64,000 nucleotides of DNA from Colwellia sp. (lineage in GTDB: Bacteria; Pseudomonadota; Gammaproteobacteria; Enterobacterales; Alteromonadaceae), in NCBI GenBank assembly GCA_013215295.1, contig JABSOZ010000011.1, positions 122,917-186,916 on the forward strand. The letters run 5' to 3'. Position 1 is the stretch's first letter. Every line of letters begins with the position of its first letter. The notes beneath the pieces are model-generated. The model worked only from the letters and a program-made list of their open reading frames with translations, did no database searches and was not told the origin of the DNA. The translations under genes were made by a program, and so were the position numbers. This document shows positions 1-9,032 of the stretch, piece by piece.

Positions 1-1
1 C

Positions 2-538
2 AAAATTTCAACGACATCTACAGAGTTGATGAAAGAAGTTATTCGTTGTGCAAAATTACGTCCTGACGATCCTGTATCAACACCCCTAATTACTTATATG
101 GAACATCATATTCCTGAAGAGCTTAATCACGACGAGTGGTGTTTGGAAGACCTTGAAGTACTTGGCGTATCTAGAGAGTCGGTCATTAATAAAATCCCTT
201 CAACAAATTTAGCTGCTTTAATTGGTTCACAGTATTATTGGATCCGACATGCTCATCCAGTTGCTTTTATGGGATACTTAGCTTGTTTAGAAGTAAACCA
301 TCCAACAGTTGAATATGTGGAAACATTAATTGAAAAATCAGGTTTACCGGCTGAGGGCTTTAATAGTTTAATGCATCATGCCAAAGTCGATTTACACCAT
401 AAGCAAGATATTATTGATACGATTAACGCATTAGCATTAACTGAAGAGCAATATCAGTTGATGGAACTTAGCGCTTTTCAAACCTATCGTTATACCGCTT
501 TAGTAATGGAAGATGTTTGTCGGGCTGCTCAAAATTAA
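2..538 (+). CDS. Haem-oxygenase-like diiron (iron-containing redox) protein, 5' end outside the window
   Basis: The frame is open from base 2, so the gene starts left of the window and only its last ~178 residues are visible; a TTG at 26 and an ATG at 29 lie inside the frame and are probably not the start. The visible part looks all-helical and carries the paired metal-ligand helices of the haem-oxygenase-like fold. Counting from the TTG, EELNHDEW is at residues 31-38 and VDLHH at 121-125, the E/H then DxxH pattern of the iron-containing redox enzyme family (Haem_oxygenas_2). Members of this superfamily bind two irons and activate O2, or, like TenA/PqqC, work without iron. The substrate cannot be told. 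It points towards a RiPP-type radical SAM gene, which suggests a modification enzyme of the same pathway. It ends at a shared terminator. Confidence 0.65.
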   Translation, partial: KISTTSTELMKEVIRCAKLRPDDPVSTPLITYMEHHIPEELNHDEWCLEDLEVLGVSRESVINKIPSTNLAALIGSQYYWIRHAHPVAFMGYLACLEVNHPTVEYVETLIEKSGLPAEGFNSLMHHAKVDLHHKQDIIDTINALALTEEQYQLMELSAFQTYRYTALVMEDVCRAAQN

Positions 539-578
539 CAAAAAATGTCATAATTGCTTATATTTTATGATTATGACT

Positions 579-615
579 AAAAGTCTTTATTAAGCATGAC
601 TTAATAAAGACTTTT
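579..615. terminator. Bidirectional terminator between the diiron protein and the radical SAM gene
   Basis: A perfect 16-bp inverted repeat (AAAAGTCTTTATTAAG, loop CATGA) is followed by T's on the plus strand and preceded by A's. It sits between two convergent genes and can end both transcripts. Confidence 0.85.
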
Positions 616-650
616 TTATATGTTCAATCAATAATTGTTAACGTTACTAT

Positions 651-2576
651 TTAAAATTTCAAATAACCTGCGGGATAGTCTTTCGCATCCGGTAGTGGCG
701 GTGTTTGCCCTTTTAGTGCTAATGCTAAGTAGCAGTTGCTGAGCGATAACAATAACTTATTATTCACAAGTGTTTCTATCGCTTCGCTCACCGAAACATC
801 ATCACTGGGTAGTTCAAGATCAACTAATTTACTCACTAAGCGATTCTTTGATACTGGTTCTTCACAAAGTCGATAAATAGCCGCAGTTACTCCTGATAAG
901 GTATGAGTAAAGTTAGTAGCTTCTTTACGTGTGTCAATAACTACGATGTTTTCACCTTGGTCACTCATATAAAGTAAAGATACTGAACCGCTGCTCCATT
1001 GAAGCGCCCATTCTGATATTTTTTCTTGCAATAGTTGGTGACCAGAAATTTGATGAACATTCTCAACACTTAAACTAAATACATCGACCTCTTTTGTAGA
1101 CTTTTCATCAAAGAAATAAGCAATATTAAAAAGATCTTGCTCTACTAATGGGTATATATACTGATAGCTTTTTAATGGTTCGAGCGTTAAACCGTATTTA
1201 TCAGGGTCTTTAAAATAAGGGCTAAAGCGGGGATAGCGAATTTTAATCAGTTCAAAGTGCGGAGGTTGTAAATGCATAATAAGTGGTAATATTTCTGCCA
1301 TTTCATTATACCAATGCTCTTTCTCATTTGGCGCTCCACACAATACATTCCATGAAACTTTTACACCAAGATTTAAACACCATTTTAATGCAGAAACATT
1401 TTGAATAGCCGTTGCACCTTTTGCGACTAATTTTAAAAATTCATCATTAAGGCTTTCAAAACCAGGTTGTATCCATTTAACCCCAGCATCGGCAAGTTGT
1501 GCTATATGTTCTTTTTTCAAGTTCGATTTTGTTTCATAAAATATATTATATTTTTTCTCTTTACTTAGAGCGGGCAACACCGTTTTCATGTATTCCATCG
1601 GCAAAATATTATCAACAATTTCTAATTTATTAATTTTGTATTTTTGATGAAGTTCTTTAAATTCAGCTAAAACAGCCGATGATGATTTTGATCTATGGGT
1701 CATGCTCAAGCCATTTAAGCCGCAAAATGTACAATGTTTTTTAGCTCCCCACCAACAACCACGTGAGGTTTCAGCCAACAAACCTGGTTGAATATTTTCT
1801 GTTAACTCTAACTTGTTTATCGTATTGAAATAGCTGTCGTAAATTGGTGTGCCAACCTGAGCCATATCTTCAATATAACCACGAGGCGGTTTTGCTGATA
1901 CATTATTTTGCGATAATAATAACTCATTATTTCTTTGGCAAATAAAACCATGGGGTAAATTATGTGCACCAATAAATTCATCACGCATCAACTTATCAAT
2001 AAACTTACCTATTACGTCGTCGCATTCACCCGAAAATACATAATCAACCCAAGTGAAAGACTCGCTAATGGTTTGTCCCATAACGCCTTCGCAATTAGCC
2101 CCGCCCATCAATGTTATTACGTTATTATTTTTTTCCTTAATAATGCGTAATAACGCTAATGAAGCACAATTTTGTTGAAAGGTTGAGGTACAAGCAACAA
2201 TTTTTGGTGATTGCTCTAGTATACGATTAGCGAGTTCATGGATATAATTTTCTGCTTCATTTCTAGTCGATAAGAGTTGTTGTTTTATCGTGTCTGATAG
2301 GTCAGAAAATAAAGTAAAGAATCCTTCGTCATTAAGCACTTTTTCAGGAAAAGCCACTCGAGAAAAGGTCCACTCTCCTATGAGGTGTTCAAAGAAAGAC
2401 TTGTCTATTTGATCATAAAGCTCAAGACCAATTTTAGCCGAAAATTCAACATTGCCATATATAGTTTCAACTTGGTGGCCATGTTTATTAATATAGTTTT
2501 CAATAAGTCCTAACGCTAAAGAAGGACGAGTTATTGAAGAATACGGCATATTGATCAAGTAGATAGTTGATAGCAT
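651..2576 (-). CDS. B12-binding radical SAM protein, RiPP maturation type 1 (rSAM_ocin_1 family)
   Basis: A 641-residue protein. The N-terminal ~200 residues resemble a cobalamin-binding domain (it opens with STIYLINMPYSSITRPSLALG; TLMGGANCEG lies near residue 160). The radical SAM cluster motif is the unusual CWWGAKKHCTFC, with cysteines near 274, 282 and 285, i.e. C-x7-C-x2-C rather than CxxxCxxC. SRGCWWG...CTFCGLNG is the hallmark of the family annotated as RiPP maturation radical SAM protein 1. Such enzymes use SAM and a [4Fe-4S] cluster, usually with B12, to modify ribosomally made peptides. I chose the ATG at 2576; an upstream in-frame TTG at 2621 adds 15 unconserved residues. A palindrome AGTATA-AATA-TATACT (2601-2616) lies in the promoter region shared with the peptidase gene. 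No precursor peptide gene is visible; it may lie left of the window. Confidence 0.8.
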   Translation of the reverse strand: MLSTIYLINMPYSSITRPSLALGLIENYINKHGHQVETIYGNVEFSAKIGLELYDQIDKSFFEHLIGEWTFSRVAFPEKVLNDEGFFTLFSDLSDTIKQQLLSTRNEAENYIHELANRILEQSPKIVACTSTFQQNCASLALLRIIKEKNNNVITLMGGANCEGVMGQTISESFTWVDYVFSGECDDVIGKFIDKLMRDEFIGAHNLPHGFICQRNNELLLSQNNVSAKPPRGYIEDMAQVGTPIYDSYFNTINKLELTENIQPGLLAETSRGCWWGAKKHCTFCGLNGLSMTHRSKSSSAVLAEFKELHQKYKINKLEIVDNILPMEYMKTVLPALSKEKKYNIFYETKSNLKKEHIAQLADAGVKWIQPGFESLNDEFLKLVAKGATAIQNVSALKWCLNLGVKVSWNVLCGAPNEKEHWYNEMAEILPLIMHLQPPHFELIKIRYPRFSPYFKDPDKYGLTLEPLKSYQYIYPLVEQDLFNIAYFFDEKSTKEVDVFSLSVENVHQISGHQLLQEKISEWALQWSSGSVSLLYMSDQGENIVVIDTRKEATNFTHTLSGVTAAIYRLCEEPVSKNRLVSKLVDLELPSDDVSVSEAIETLVNNKLLLSLSNCYLALALKGQTPPLPDAKDYPAGYLKF

Positions 2577-2751
2577 GTAAGAGAATGTCTTATTAATTTT
2601 AGTATAAATATATACTAACAAGTAAAGCTATTCTTCGCTGCTTTTTATCCTTTTATCTATAAAATTCAAAGCTTGCTACACGAGTATCGACCTATCATGA
2701 TAAATATTGTATGTTGACCATCGTTATTAATTAACATAATAAAGAGAAGAC

Positions 2752-3720
2752 ATGGAAGCTTTACATAAAAGAACCCTTCAACCTGATTGTCATGACCATC
2801 GTGATCATCAGTTTTGCGATCATCATGGAGAAAAATCAGCTCACTACAATCATATTTCTTGTCCGATTAAAGTCAAAGAAAAAGTCGCTGAACATACTCT
2901 GCATGCTGTAGATTTACGAAAGAGTCTCACCTCTGAAATTATCAACCAAGGGTTACTCAATTCATGCTCTGCTTGTGCTATTGCGGTAGCGGCGGAACTT
3001 TATTTAGTAAAAGATAATCAGCCTTTTATTAATGAAAATATCAGTAATATTGATGCCTCACAAATGTTCGTTTACTACAACGAACGTGTGCTAGAAGACA
3101 AAGTCGATTTAAATGCCCCTGTGTTTATACGCGATGGCATAAAATCTTTATTTAAAAATGGCATTTGTTCCGAAGTGTCTTGGCCTTATCCTGAATCTAC
3201 CTTACCCAAAAATCTTAGATCAATTATGGAGACGGGCACCATTGCAGAAATTACTGCAGCGGTAGAAAAAACGTTAAAAGATAATGAACCTGAGTTGCAT
3301 GCGGCTATTTCTGAAAAACCCTCAGCAGCAGCGCTTACTCAAGCGAAAAAACACATCATCAATCGTTATTGTAAATTAACGCTAGATAACGGCTTAGCAG
3401 ACTTAAAGCTATCTTTATCGAAAGATTTTCCTGTTATTTTTGGCATGATGGTGCCAAGAAGTTTTTATTCAACACCTGCAAGTGGCGTGTTTACGATGCC
3501 AAAACCTGATGAAATTAGGCTCGGTGGGCATGCATTACTCGCTGTTGGCTACGACGATGAAAAGCAGCATTTTATCGTTAGAAACTCATGGGGCGAAGAG
3601 TTTGGCGACAAAGGTTATTGTTATATCCCTTATGAATTTTTTACTGGAAAATATCAAACAAGCCAAACTGAGGATTCACAAGATAATGCCTTTAGTTTTT
3701 GGTGTTTAACTCACGAATAA
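2752..3720 (+). CDS. Papain-like (family C1) cysteine peptidase with His/Cys-rich N-terminus
   Basis: 322 residues, apparently cytoplasmic (no signal peptide). A papain-type active site is complete: Gln66 (oxyanion hole), Cys72 in NSCSAC, His260 in GGHALLAVGYDD, Asn278 in VRNSWGEEFGDKGY. Bacterial C1 enzymes of this kind have the form DQG..GSC.A in place of the eukaryotic CGSCW. The first ~40 residues are odd, with eight histidines and three cysteines (Cys13, 22, 37) before the catalytic domain, which suggests metal binding or a self-processed leader. It is transcribed divergently from the radical SAM gene with a 175-bp intergenic region, and has a purine-rich RBS (AAAGAGAAG) before the ATG. 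By context it may cleave a leader peptide in the same pathway; that is inference, since C1 peptidases are not the standard RiPP protease. Confidence 0.75.
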   Translation: MEALHKRTLQPDCHDHRDHQFCDHHGEKSAHYNHISCPIKVKEKVAEHTLHAVDLRKSLTSEIINQGLLNSCSACAIAVAAELYLVKDNQPFINENISNIDASQMFVYYNERVLEDKVDLNAPVFIRDGIKSLFKNGICSEVSWPYPESTLPKNLRSIMETGTIAEITAAVEKTLKDNEPELHAAISEKPSAAALTQAKKHIINRYCKLTLDNGLADLKLSLSKDFPVIFGMMVPRSFYSTPASGVFTMPKPDEIRLGGHALLAVGYDDEKQHFIVRNSWGEEFGDKGYCYIPYEFFTGKYQTSQTEDSQDNAFSFWCLTHE

Positions 3721-3768
3721 CGCAAGTGCCATTCATGAGTAAGTATTAGCTATTTGGTAAACCTTCAA

Positions 3769-4566
3769 TCAACCAAGGGGAATATGATTGCCCCTTGGTG
3801 ATTTACTGTAATATTGATAATCAGCATTCAGATTTTCAGGATAATGTCTGATGGGCGTTATCGCTGGCTTTGCTAAATAAAAACCTTGTGCGTAAACCAT
3901 ACCAAGCCTTGCGAGTAATTCAAATTCGTCGATGGTTTCAATGCCTTCAACAATAACCTGCGCTTGTGCTGATTGTGCTAAGTCAAAAATAGCGTTGAGA
4001 AATTTACGCTTAAAACTGTCTTGATGGCAATTTTCGACAAAGTATCGGTCAATTTTTACAATATCTGGGCGAAGTTGACTCCATAGTTTTAATCCTGAAT
4101 AGCCAGCACCTAAATCATCAATAGCAACGTCGAAGCCAAATTGACGATATTTTGCCAGCGCTTCTCTAAGCATAGTGTCATTAGGTACGGGATACTTTTC
4201 GCTCAGCTCGATAACAATTTGATCGCAACTCAAACCGGCTTGTTGCACAAGTTTAATGGTTTCGCCCTGCGGATGATTTTTACTTAATAGTACTAAAGGG
4301 CTAATATTTAGAAATAATTTTCCCTGCAGTTTTAGTTCGGCAAAACGCGTGATGGCTTTATCACGACAAAGTATTTCTAACTCAGAAATTAAGTCGTACT
4401 TTGAAGCAAAGAAGAAAAGCTTATCGGGTGCATACAATTCCGAATTTTCAGGGCCACGCGTTAGCGCTTCATAACCTAAAATAGTTTTAGACTGTACGTT
4501 GAATATGGGTTGAAAAACGGTAGTTATCGCTTTGCTTGCTAATATTTCTAATAGTATATCTTTCAC
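3769..4566 (-). CDS. Stand-alone EAL-domain cyclic-di-GMP phosphodiesterase
   Basis: 265 residues made almost entirely of one EAL domain. The expected catalytic and metal-binding motifs are present: EAL at 33-35 (GYEALTRGP), ELSE at ~120, DDLGAGYSGL at 150-159 (usually DDFG), KIDR at 171, and EGIET with its catalytic Glu at ~207; it closes with YAQGFYLAKP. It should hydrolyse cyclic di-GMP to pGpG. It has no GGDEF, sensor or membrane segment, so the input must come from another protein or from expression level. It is convergent with the C1 peptidase and divergent from galM. Confidence 0.9.
   Translation of the reverse strand: MKDILLEILASKAITTVFQPIFNVQSKTILGYEALTRGPENSELYAPDKLFFFASKYDLISELEILCRDKAITRFAELKLQGKLFLNISPLVLLSKNHPQGETIKLVQQAGLSCDQIVIELSEKYPVPNDTMLREALAKYRQFGFDVAIDDLGAGYSGLKLWSQLRPDIVKIDRYFVENCHQDSFKRKFLNAIFDLAQSAQAQVIVEGIETIDEFELLARLGMVYAQGFYLAKPAITPIRHYPENLNADYQYYSKSPRGNHIPLG
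3772..3799. terminator. Inverted repeat at the 3' end of the EAL gene
   Basis: ACCAAGGGG (3772-3780) and CCCCTTGGT (3791-3799) form a 9-bp stem with a 10-nt loop overlapping the last codons of the EAL gene, between convergent genes. There is no T run on either side, so it may be a transcript-end structure rather than a classic terminator. Confidence 0.35.
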
Positions 4567-4825
4567 ATCGTACTCCTTAAGCTATTCAGTGTAGGTGAAT
4601 TTTATTGCAATTTTATGACAAGGTTTTTTCATTGGGTTGATTGATTTTTATCTTGAGCGATCAAATAAACACTTGAAAATAAACTCTATTTGTTTAACAA
4701 AAGTACAATTTGAATGTTTTTTTATGAATTAAATTAAAATCGTTACAATTATTAATTGCTTAAAGATCTCGCTTCAATATGATGTATTCATGAAAAGGTA
4801 ATTGTATAAGTATGGGGCTTGAGTA

Positions 4826-5929
4826 ATGACAGAGCATGTAGAAATAAAAAATACCATTAGTCGAATGGTAACCTCTGATTTTGGGCAATTATCGAGTGGT
4901 GAATCTACACAACTTTTTACGCTACAAAACAAGATAGGGACTCAGGTTAGTATTACTAATTTTGGCGCTATTATTACTTCAATAAAAACCCAAGATAACA
5001 AGGGTCTTTTAGCTGACATTGTTTTAGGTTATGACACCATTCAAAGTTACGAGCATGACCCTTATTATTTAGGCGCTATTATTGGCCGCTATGCTGGGAG
5101 AATTGATCAAGGTATTTTCAGCATTGAAGGTGAAGAATTTCAACTTACCTTAAATGCCCCTGACAGCCAATTACATGGTGGACAAAAAGCCCTCAACAAA
5201 CAATTATGGCAAGCCAGAACATTTCAAGATGAAACGTCTTCAAGCGTTGAACTCATCTACACCAGCCCTGATGGTGAAGAAGGTTTTCCCGGCGCGGTTA
5301 CCTTTAAAGTTTTATATACCTTGGATGACGATAACCAATTCACCCTTGAGTATTTCGCCAGCACCGATAAAAACACCATAGTGAATTTAACACAGCACAG
5401 TTATTTTAATTTAGCCGGCCATAACAGTGGCAATATTTTAGACCATCAGGTGTATATTAATGCCGACCATTTTTTGCCTATGTCTGAACGTGTATATCCC
5501 ACCGATGAACAAAGGCCGGTTATAGGTACTGCTCATGACTTTACCAATCAAATAGATTTACGCACGCTAGGCGATGAAATAGACGGTGATGACCTGCAAA
5601 TAAAGATTGGGTTAGGATATGACAATTATTGGCTATTAAACAAAAAATGTTTGAGCGGTGAAGTACTCGCAGCAAAGGCGTTTGAAAAAAACTCTGGCCG
5701 ATGTATCAGTATATATTCAGACCAGCCTAGTTTGATTTTATATAGCGCTAATTATATTGACGGCAGCCAAAAAGGCAAAGACGACTGTTATTACCAAGCT
5801 CGCGCGGCACTTTGTTTAGAGACACAGCGAGCAAATAGTTTGCAGAAAGGCTGTGCTATCGACAATGTTTTATTAACACCTGAAGATGACTTTTACAGTA
5901 AAACTCGTTGGGTATTTTCTTGTGTTTAA
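4826..5929 (+). CDS. galM: Aldose 1-epimerase (mutarotase)
   Basis: 367 residues. It interconverts the alpha and beta anomers of aldoses, classically galactose before the Leloir pathway. Family motifs are in order: NFGAIITSI near the start, DIVLGYDT, GAIIGRYAGRI (with the substrate-binding arginine), LHGG, NLTQHSYFNLAG with the catalytic His, and the C-terminal ALCLETQ with the catalytic Glu. An RBS-like GGGGCTTGAG precedes the chosen ATG; an internal ATG at 4865 would still keep the core. No galK/T/E neighbours are present, so it stands as a single gene. It ends at a strong terminator. Confidence 0.92.
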   Translation: MTEHVEIKNTISRMVTSDFGQLSSGESTQLFTLQNKIGTQVSITNFGAIITSIKTQDNKGLLADIVLGYDTIQSYEHDPYYLGAIIGRYAGRIDQGIFSIEGEEFQLTLNAPDSQLHGGQKALNKQLWQARTFQDETSSSVELIYTSPDGEEGFPGAVTFKVLYTLDDDNQFTLEYFASTDKNTIVNLTQHSYFNLAGHNSGNILDHQVYINADHFLPMSERVYPTDEQRPVIGTAHDFTNQIDLRTLGDEIDGDDLQIKIGLGYDNYWLLNKKCLSGEVLAAKAFEKNSGRCISIYSDQPSLILYSANYIDGSQKGKDDCYYQARAALCLETQRANSLQKGCAIDNVLLTPEDDFYSKTRWVFSCV

Positions 5930-5966
5930 CCGATAAGTATTAGTTTTTTATGTTAGAACAAGCCAT

Positions 5967-5996
5967 AAAAAAGGGTAACGATTGTTACCCTTTTTT
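5967..5996. terminator. Terminator between galM and the convergent argR-like gene
   Basis: AAAAAAGGGTAAC, loop GATT, GTTACCCTTTTTT: a 13-bp stem with A and T tracts that works in both directions. Confidence 0.9.
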
Positions 5997-6033
5997 ATTT
6001 TTAATATTTTTATATAGCTAGTTATCCATCGTT

Positions 6034-6504
6034 CTAAACATCGAGAAGTTTTTTAATTTCTAGGGTGATATCGTCAATTCTACTGATATCTACTGGGGCA
6101 ATAAATATTGTGTCGTCGCCAGCAAGTGTCCCTAAAATACCCGCTGGTTCACCTAAACTGTCTAACATTCTTGAGATTAATGGTGCGCCGCCAATACCTG
6201 TTTTCAAAATTATCTGCATATTGTTGTGCTTAACACTTACCACCACTGACTGAATTGACTGCTTTGATTTAGGTACCGCAAGTTCGTCTGGTAAAATATA
6301 TACAACTTCGGTATTCGCATTGCGCATTTTAACGGCGCCAAGCTTTGACAACAAACGGGATATTTTCGCCTGCGACATATTTTTAAAACCTTGCTTATCA
6401 AGAGCATCTGCTAACTGACTTTGCGAACCGTAACATTGATCTTTCAATAGAGATTTGAATGCTAAAACTAATTCGGCTTCATTTTTTTTACGGCTAGAGA
6501 TCAT
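6034..6504 (-). CDS. ArgR-family transcriptional regulator, second paralogue with altered arginine pocket
   Basis: 156 residues. The N-terminal winged helix is intact (GSQSQLADALDKQG; SQAKISRLLSKLGAV; RNANTEVVYILP), and the C-terminal oligomerisation domain keeps the arginine-binding pair in GDDTIFIAP (Asp130-Asp131). The paralogue at 62045-62518 is the canonical ArgR by its place beside mdh. Against it, this protein has Pro108 where the canonical copy has Gln106 (GAAQLIAR versus GAPLISR), a residue that lines the arginine site in E. coli ArgR. It may bind another ligand, respond weakly to arginine, or form mixed hexamers. It lies 126 bp downstream of gcdH on the same strand. A substrate change is inference; ArgR family membership is clear. 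Confidence 0.88.
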   Translation of the reverse strand: MISSRKKNEAELVLAFKSLLKDQCYGSQSQLADALDKQGFKNMSQAKISRLLSKLGAVKMRNANTEVVYILPDELAVPKSKQSIQSVVVSVKHNNMQIILKTGIGGAPLISRMLDSLGEPAGILGTLAGDDTIFIAPVDISRIDDITLEIKKLLDV

Positions 6505-6524
6505 ATGTTTGTCAGTACAGTGGT

Positions 6525-6563
6525 TAGAATAATTTTCATTTTAAGCGATTAACACTAAATTCA
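6525..6563. promoter_or_regulatory. Possible degenerate ARG boxes upstream of the argR paralogue
   Basis: Read on the minus strand, TGAAAATTATTCTA (6525-6538) and TGAATTTAGTGTTA (6550-6563) each match about 10 of 14 positions of the E. coli ARG box core TGAATwwwwATTCA. They lie just upstream of the start at 6504, where autoregulation would act. The matches are weak. Confidence 0.25.
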
Positions 6564-6630
6564 CCTAGACAAATTTATAAAAAGTATTGTTAACCACTAT
6601 AACCCCCTGTTAAAAGCAATATTCAGTTCA

Positions 6631-7824
6631 TTAAAAGAAAGCTTGGATACCGGTTTGAGCACGACCAAGAATTAATGCATGTACGTCATGCGTGCCTTCA
6701 TAGGTATTCACAGCTTCTAAATTCATCATGTGACGAATAACATGAAACTCGTCACTAATACCATTACCACCGTGCATATCTCTTGCATTTCGCGCTATTT
6801 CCAGTGCTTTACCACATGAATTACGTTTGACCAGAGAAATGGCTTCTGGCGATAACGTGCCCGCATCCATCAAACGTCCAACCTGTAAACAAGCAAATAA
6901 AGCGGTTGTAATGTCAGTTTGCATATCTGCTAATTTTTTCTGGATTAATTGTGTTGCGGCAAGTGGTTTACCAAACTGTTCACGGTCTAAAGTATATTGT
7001 CGAGCACCATGCCAACAAAATTCAGCGGCCCCTAATGCCCCCCATGCAATACCGTATCTTGCTTTATTCAAACAACCAAAAGGCCCAGACAGGCCTTTTA
7101 CATTCGGCAGCATATTTTCTTTTGGAACAAGCACATTGTCCATCACGATTTCACCGGTAATTGATGCACGCAGCGAAAATTTACCCTCAATTTTTGGCGC
7201 CGATAATCCGGCCATGCCTTTTTCAAGAATAAAGCCACGAATAACGCCATTGAGTTTTGCCCATACAACAAAAATATCGGCAATAGGTGAGTTGGTGATC
7301 CACATTTTATTACCCGTTAAGCAGTATCCACCAGCAACTTCTTCAGCTTTAGTGGTTAAACTTCCAGGATCGGAACCAGAATTAGGTTCAGTTAAACCGA
7401 AACAACCAATATATTCTCCTGTTGCAAGTTTAGGTAAATATTTCATCCGCTGTTTTTCACTGCCATAAGCATAAATAGGATGCATAACCAATGAAGATTG
7501 CACACTCATGGCACTACGATAGCCACTATCAACTCGTTCAACTTCACGCGCAATTAAGCCATACGTAACATAATTAACACCAGAACAGCCGTATTTTTCT
7601 GGCAAGGTGCACCCTAATAAACCAAGCTCGCCTAATTCAGTCATTATGCTTGCATCGAACACTTCATTTCGGTTTGCCTCTAATATTCTCGGCATTAATT
7701 TTTCTTGGCAATACTGATGAGTCGTATCTCGGATCATCCGCTCTTCTTCGCTCAATAAAGACTCTAGTAATAAAGGGTCTTGCCAATTAAAGGAAGGACG
7801 TTGCTTTGATGATGCGTTTGACAT
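6631..7824 (-). CDS. gcdH: Glutaryl-CoA dehydrogenase
   Basis: 397 residues, a full-length acyl-CoA dehydrogenase. It oxidises and decarboxylates glutaryl-CoA to crotonyl-CoA using FAD, in lysine/tryptophan breakdown. The GcdH hallmarks are present: [10 protein letters not shown]...EERMIRDT at the N-terminus, the FAD-binding stretches [14 protein letters not shown] and MWITNSP, and the C-terminal [20 protein letters not shown] with the catalytic Glu in YEGTHD. In many marine gammaproteobacteria gcdH sits beside a LysR regulator; here the downstream neighbour is an ArgR paralogue. The upstream region holds no regulatory palindrome I recognise. Confidence 0.92.
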   Translation of the reverse strand: MSNASSKQRPSFNWQDPLLLESLLSEEERMIRDTTHQYCQEKLMPRILEANRNEVFDASIMTELGELGLLGCTLPEKYGCSGVNYVTYGLIAREVERVDSGYRSAMSVQSSLVMHPIYAYGSEKQRMKYLPKLATGEYIGCFGLTEPNSGSDPGSLTTKAEEVAGGYCLTGNKMWITNSPIADIFVVWAKLNGVIRGFILEKGMAGLSAPKIEGKFSLRASITGEIVMDNVLVPKENMLPNVKGLSGPFGCLNKARYGIAWGALGAAEFCWHGARQYTLDREQFGKPLAATQLIQKKLADMQTDITTALFACLQVGRLMDAGTLSPEAISLVKRNSCGKALEIARNARDMHGGNGISDEFHVIRHMMNLEAVNTYEGTHDVHALILGRAQTGIQAFF

Positions 7825-8168
7825 GAAGTTAACCTAAGGGTAATTACAATTTATGGATAAAGCATAATAAACTTTTAAGCAAAGTTAAAATACTCTTTAT
7901 CTTTGTTGCTTATAGTTAAAAATTATAGTTAAAAGCGCTAACCATTCATTTTCATTTCTCAAGCTTCGGTATTTTAGCGCTATCATTTTATCACTATGAG
8001 GGCGTTGAATGTAATTACTTACAATTTTTAAACATTTTACCCCCCTATATGTCTGACAAAATTTAGTTACATTTGATAACATTTAGTTATGTGAGTAATA
8101 ATAATAATTTATCAAAAAATAATGAAAAAACATCACTCAAATAACCAGCAATTAATAGGTATCGAATA
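7825..8168. other. Intergenic region between gcdH and mipA
   Basis: 344 bp, AT-rich, carrying the divergent promoters of gcdH and the mipA operon. A 61-codon open frame on the minus strand (7897-8082) has no RBS and no recognisable product. No other feature was seen. Confidence 0.5.
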
Positions 8169-9032
8169 ATGTTAAGAAATACCTTAATGACGTATAGAAG
8201 TCATTTCCTGTCAATATTTTTGGCATTTATATCAGTATCAGCTCATGCTGCAGATCCCCAACTTAAAAATGAAACCACTGTTTTTGACAAAACATTCAGC
8301 TGGCAGGCTATGGGCAGTATTTCAGGTGTTTATGAACAAGGTCCGATAAAAAATGATAACCAGTCAAGTTTTGGTAATTATCTAAATATTTCACTTTTGT
8401 TCGATGTTTACTATAAAGGCTTTTTTATTCAATCAAATCATCGTCGCTCCGAAGCAGTAACACTAGGCGGAGAAATAGGTTATGAACTTATTGTAGAAGA
8501 CAACTGGGAACTAGATATTCTCCACAAAACTTATGTGCCCGGTTACAACCCTGAAGAAATAATAAAGAATAGCCATAACGACATACCGGTTTTAGAAGGT
8601 CTCGAAGAAAGAAATTTTGGTCAAGGTTTAGGTATACGTTATTCTCGTTTTTATGAGGATTCAATTTTATCGGTTGATTTAGCCGGACTGAGCACGAGTG
8701 GTTGGGTAGCTGATGTTTTTTATAGCCAGTTAGTGCCTTATAGAAACTGGGACATTTATCTCGGCGCAGGTTTTACTCATTATTCTCAAGGCGTTACTGA
8801 TTACTTTGTTGGAGTAGATAAAAATGAAGTTTCTGACAATCGCTCTTTTTACGAACCCGGCAGTAGTTACAAAGCACAAGTAGAGGTTTTTGCGCGCCAC
8901 CCTATTTCTAAAAAATGGTCATTCAGCGCGGGGATCACACAAAGCTATTATTCAACAGCCATTAAAAATAGCCCTATCATCGGTAAGCAACACTTAACTG
9001 AAGTGATGCTAGGGGTTCTTTATGTATTTTAA
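8169..9032 (+). CDS. MipA/OmpV-family outer-membrane protein
   Basis: 287 residues with a signal peptide (cleavage probably after SVSAHA, ~27) and a beta-barrel-like body of alternating aromatic strands ending in YVF, as expected for an outer-membrane protein. The C-terminal half shows the family pattern: a loop with YFVGVDKNEV, then FYEPGSSYKAQVEVFARHPIS. MipA was named for scaffolding murein synthesis in E. coli, but the family is broader and many members are induced under stress. It heads a four-gene run (DUF3019, response regulator, sensor kinase). An in-frame ATG at 8187 is an alternative start that keeps the signal peptide. Confidence 0.8.
   Translation: MLRNTLMTYRSHFLSIFLAFISVSAHAADPQLKNETTVFDKTFSWQAMGSISGVYEQGPIKNDNQSSFGNYLNISLLFDVYYKGFFIQSNHRRSEAVTLGGEIGYELIVEDNWELDILHKTYVPGYNPEEIIKNSHNDIPVLEGLEERNFGQGLGIRYSRFYEDSILSVDLAGLSTSGWVADVFYSQLVPYRNWDIYLGAGFTHYSQGVTDYFVGVDKNEVSDNRSFYEPGSSYKAQVEVFARHPISKKWSFSAGITQSYYSTAIKNSPIIGKQHLTEVMLGVLYVF

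Noticed and set aside
2577..2751. A RiPP precursor gene between the radical SAM and peptidase genes
   Set aside because: The only in-frame ATG starts run for a few codons; no leader-core peptide can be read on either strand.
6827..7468. A 213-codon open frame opposite gcdH
   Set aside because: It lies wholly on the antisense strand of a well-conserved dehydrogenase, has no family and no RBS; long antisense frames are common opposite strongly coding genes.
7897..8082. A 61-codon minus-strand open frame between gcdH and mipA
   Set aside because: No RBS, no hydrophobic or domain pattern, and it overlaps the region needed for two divergent promoters.
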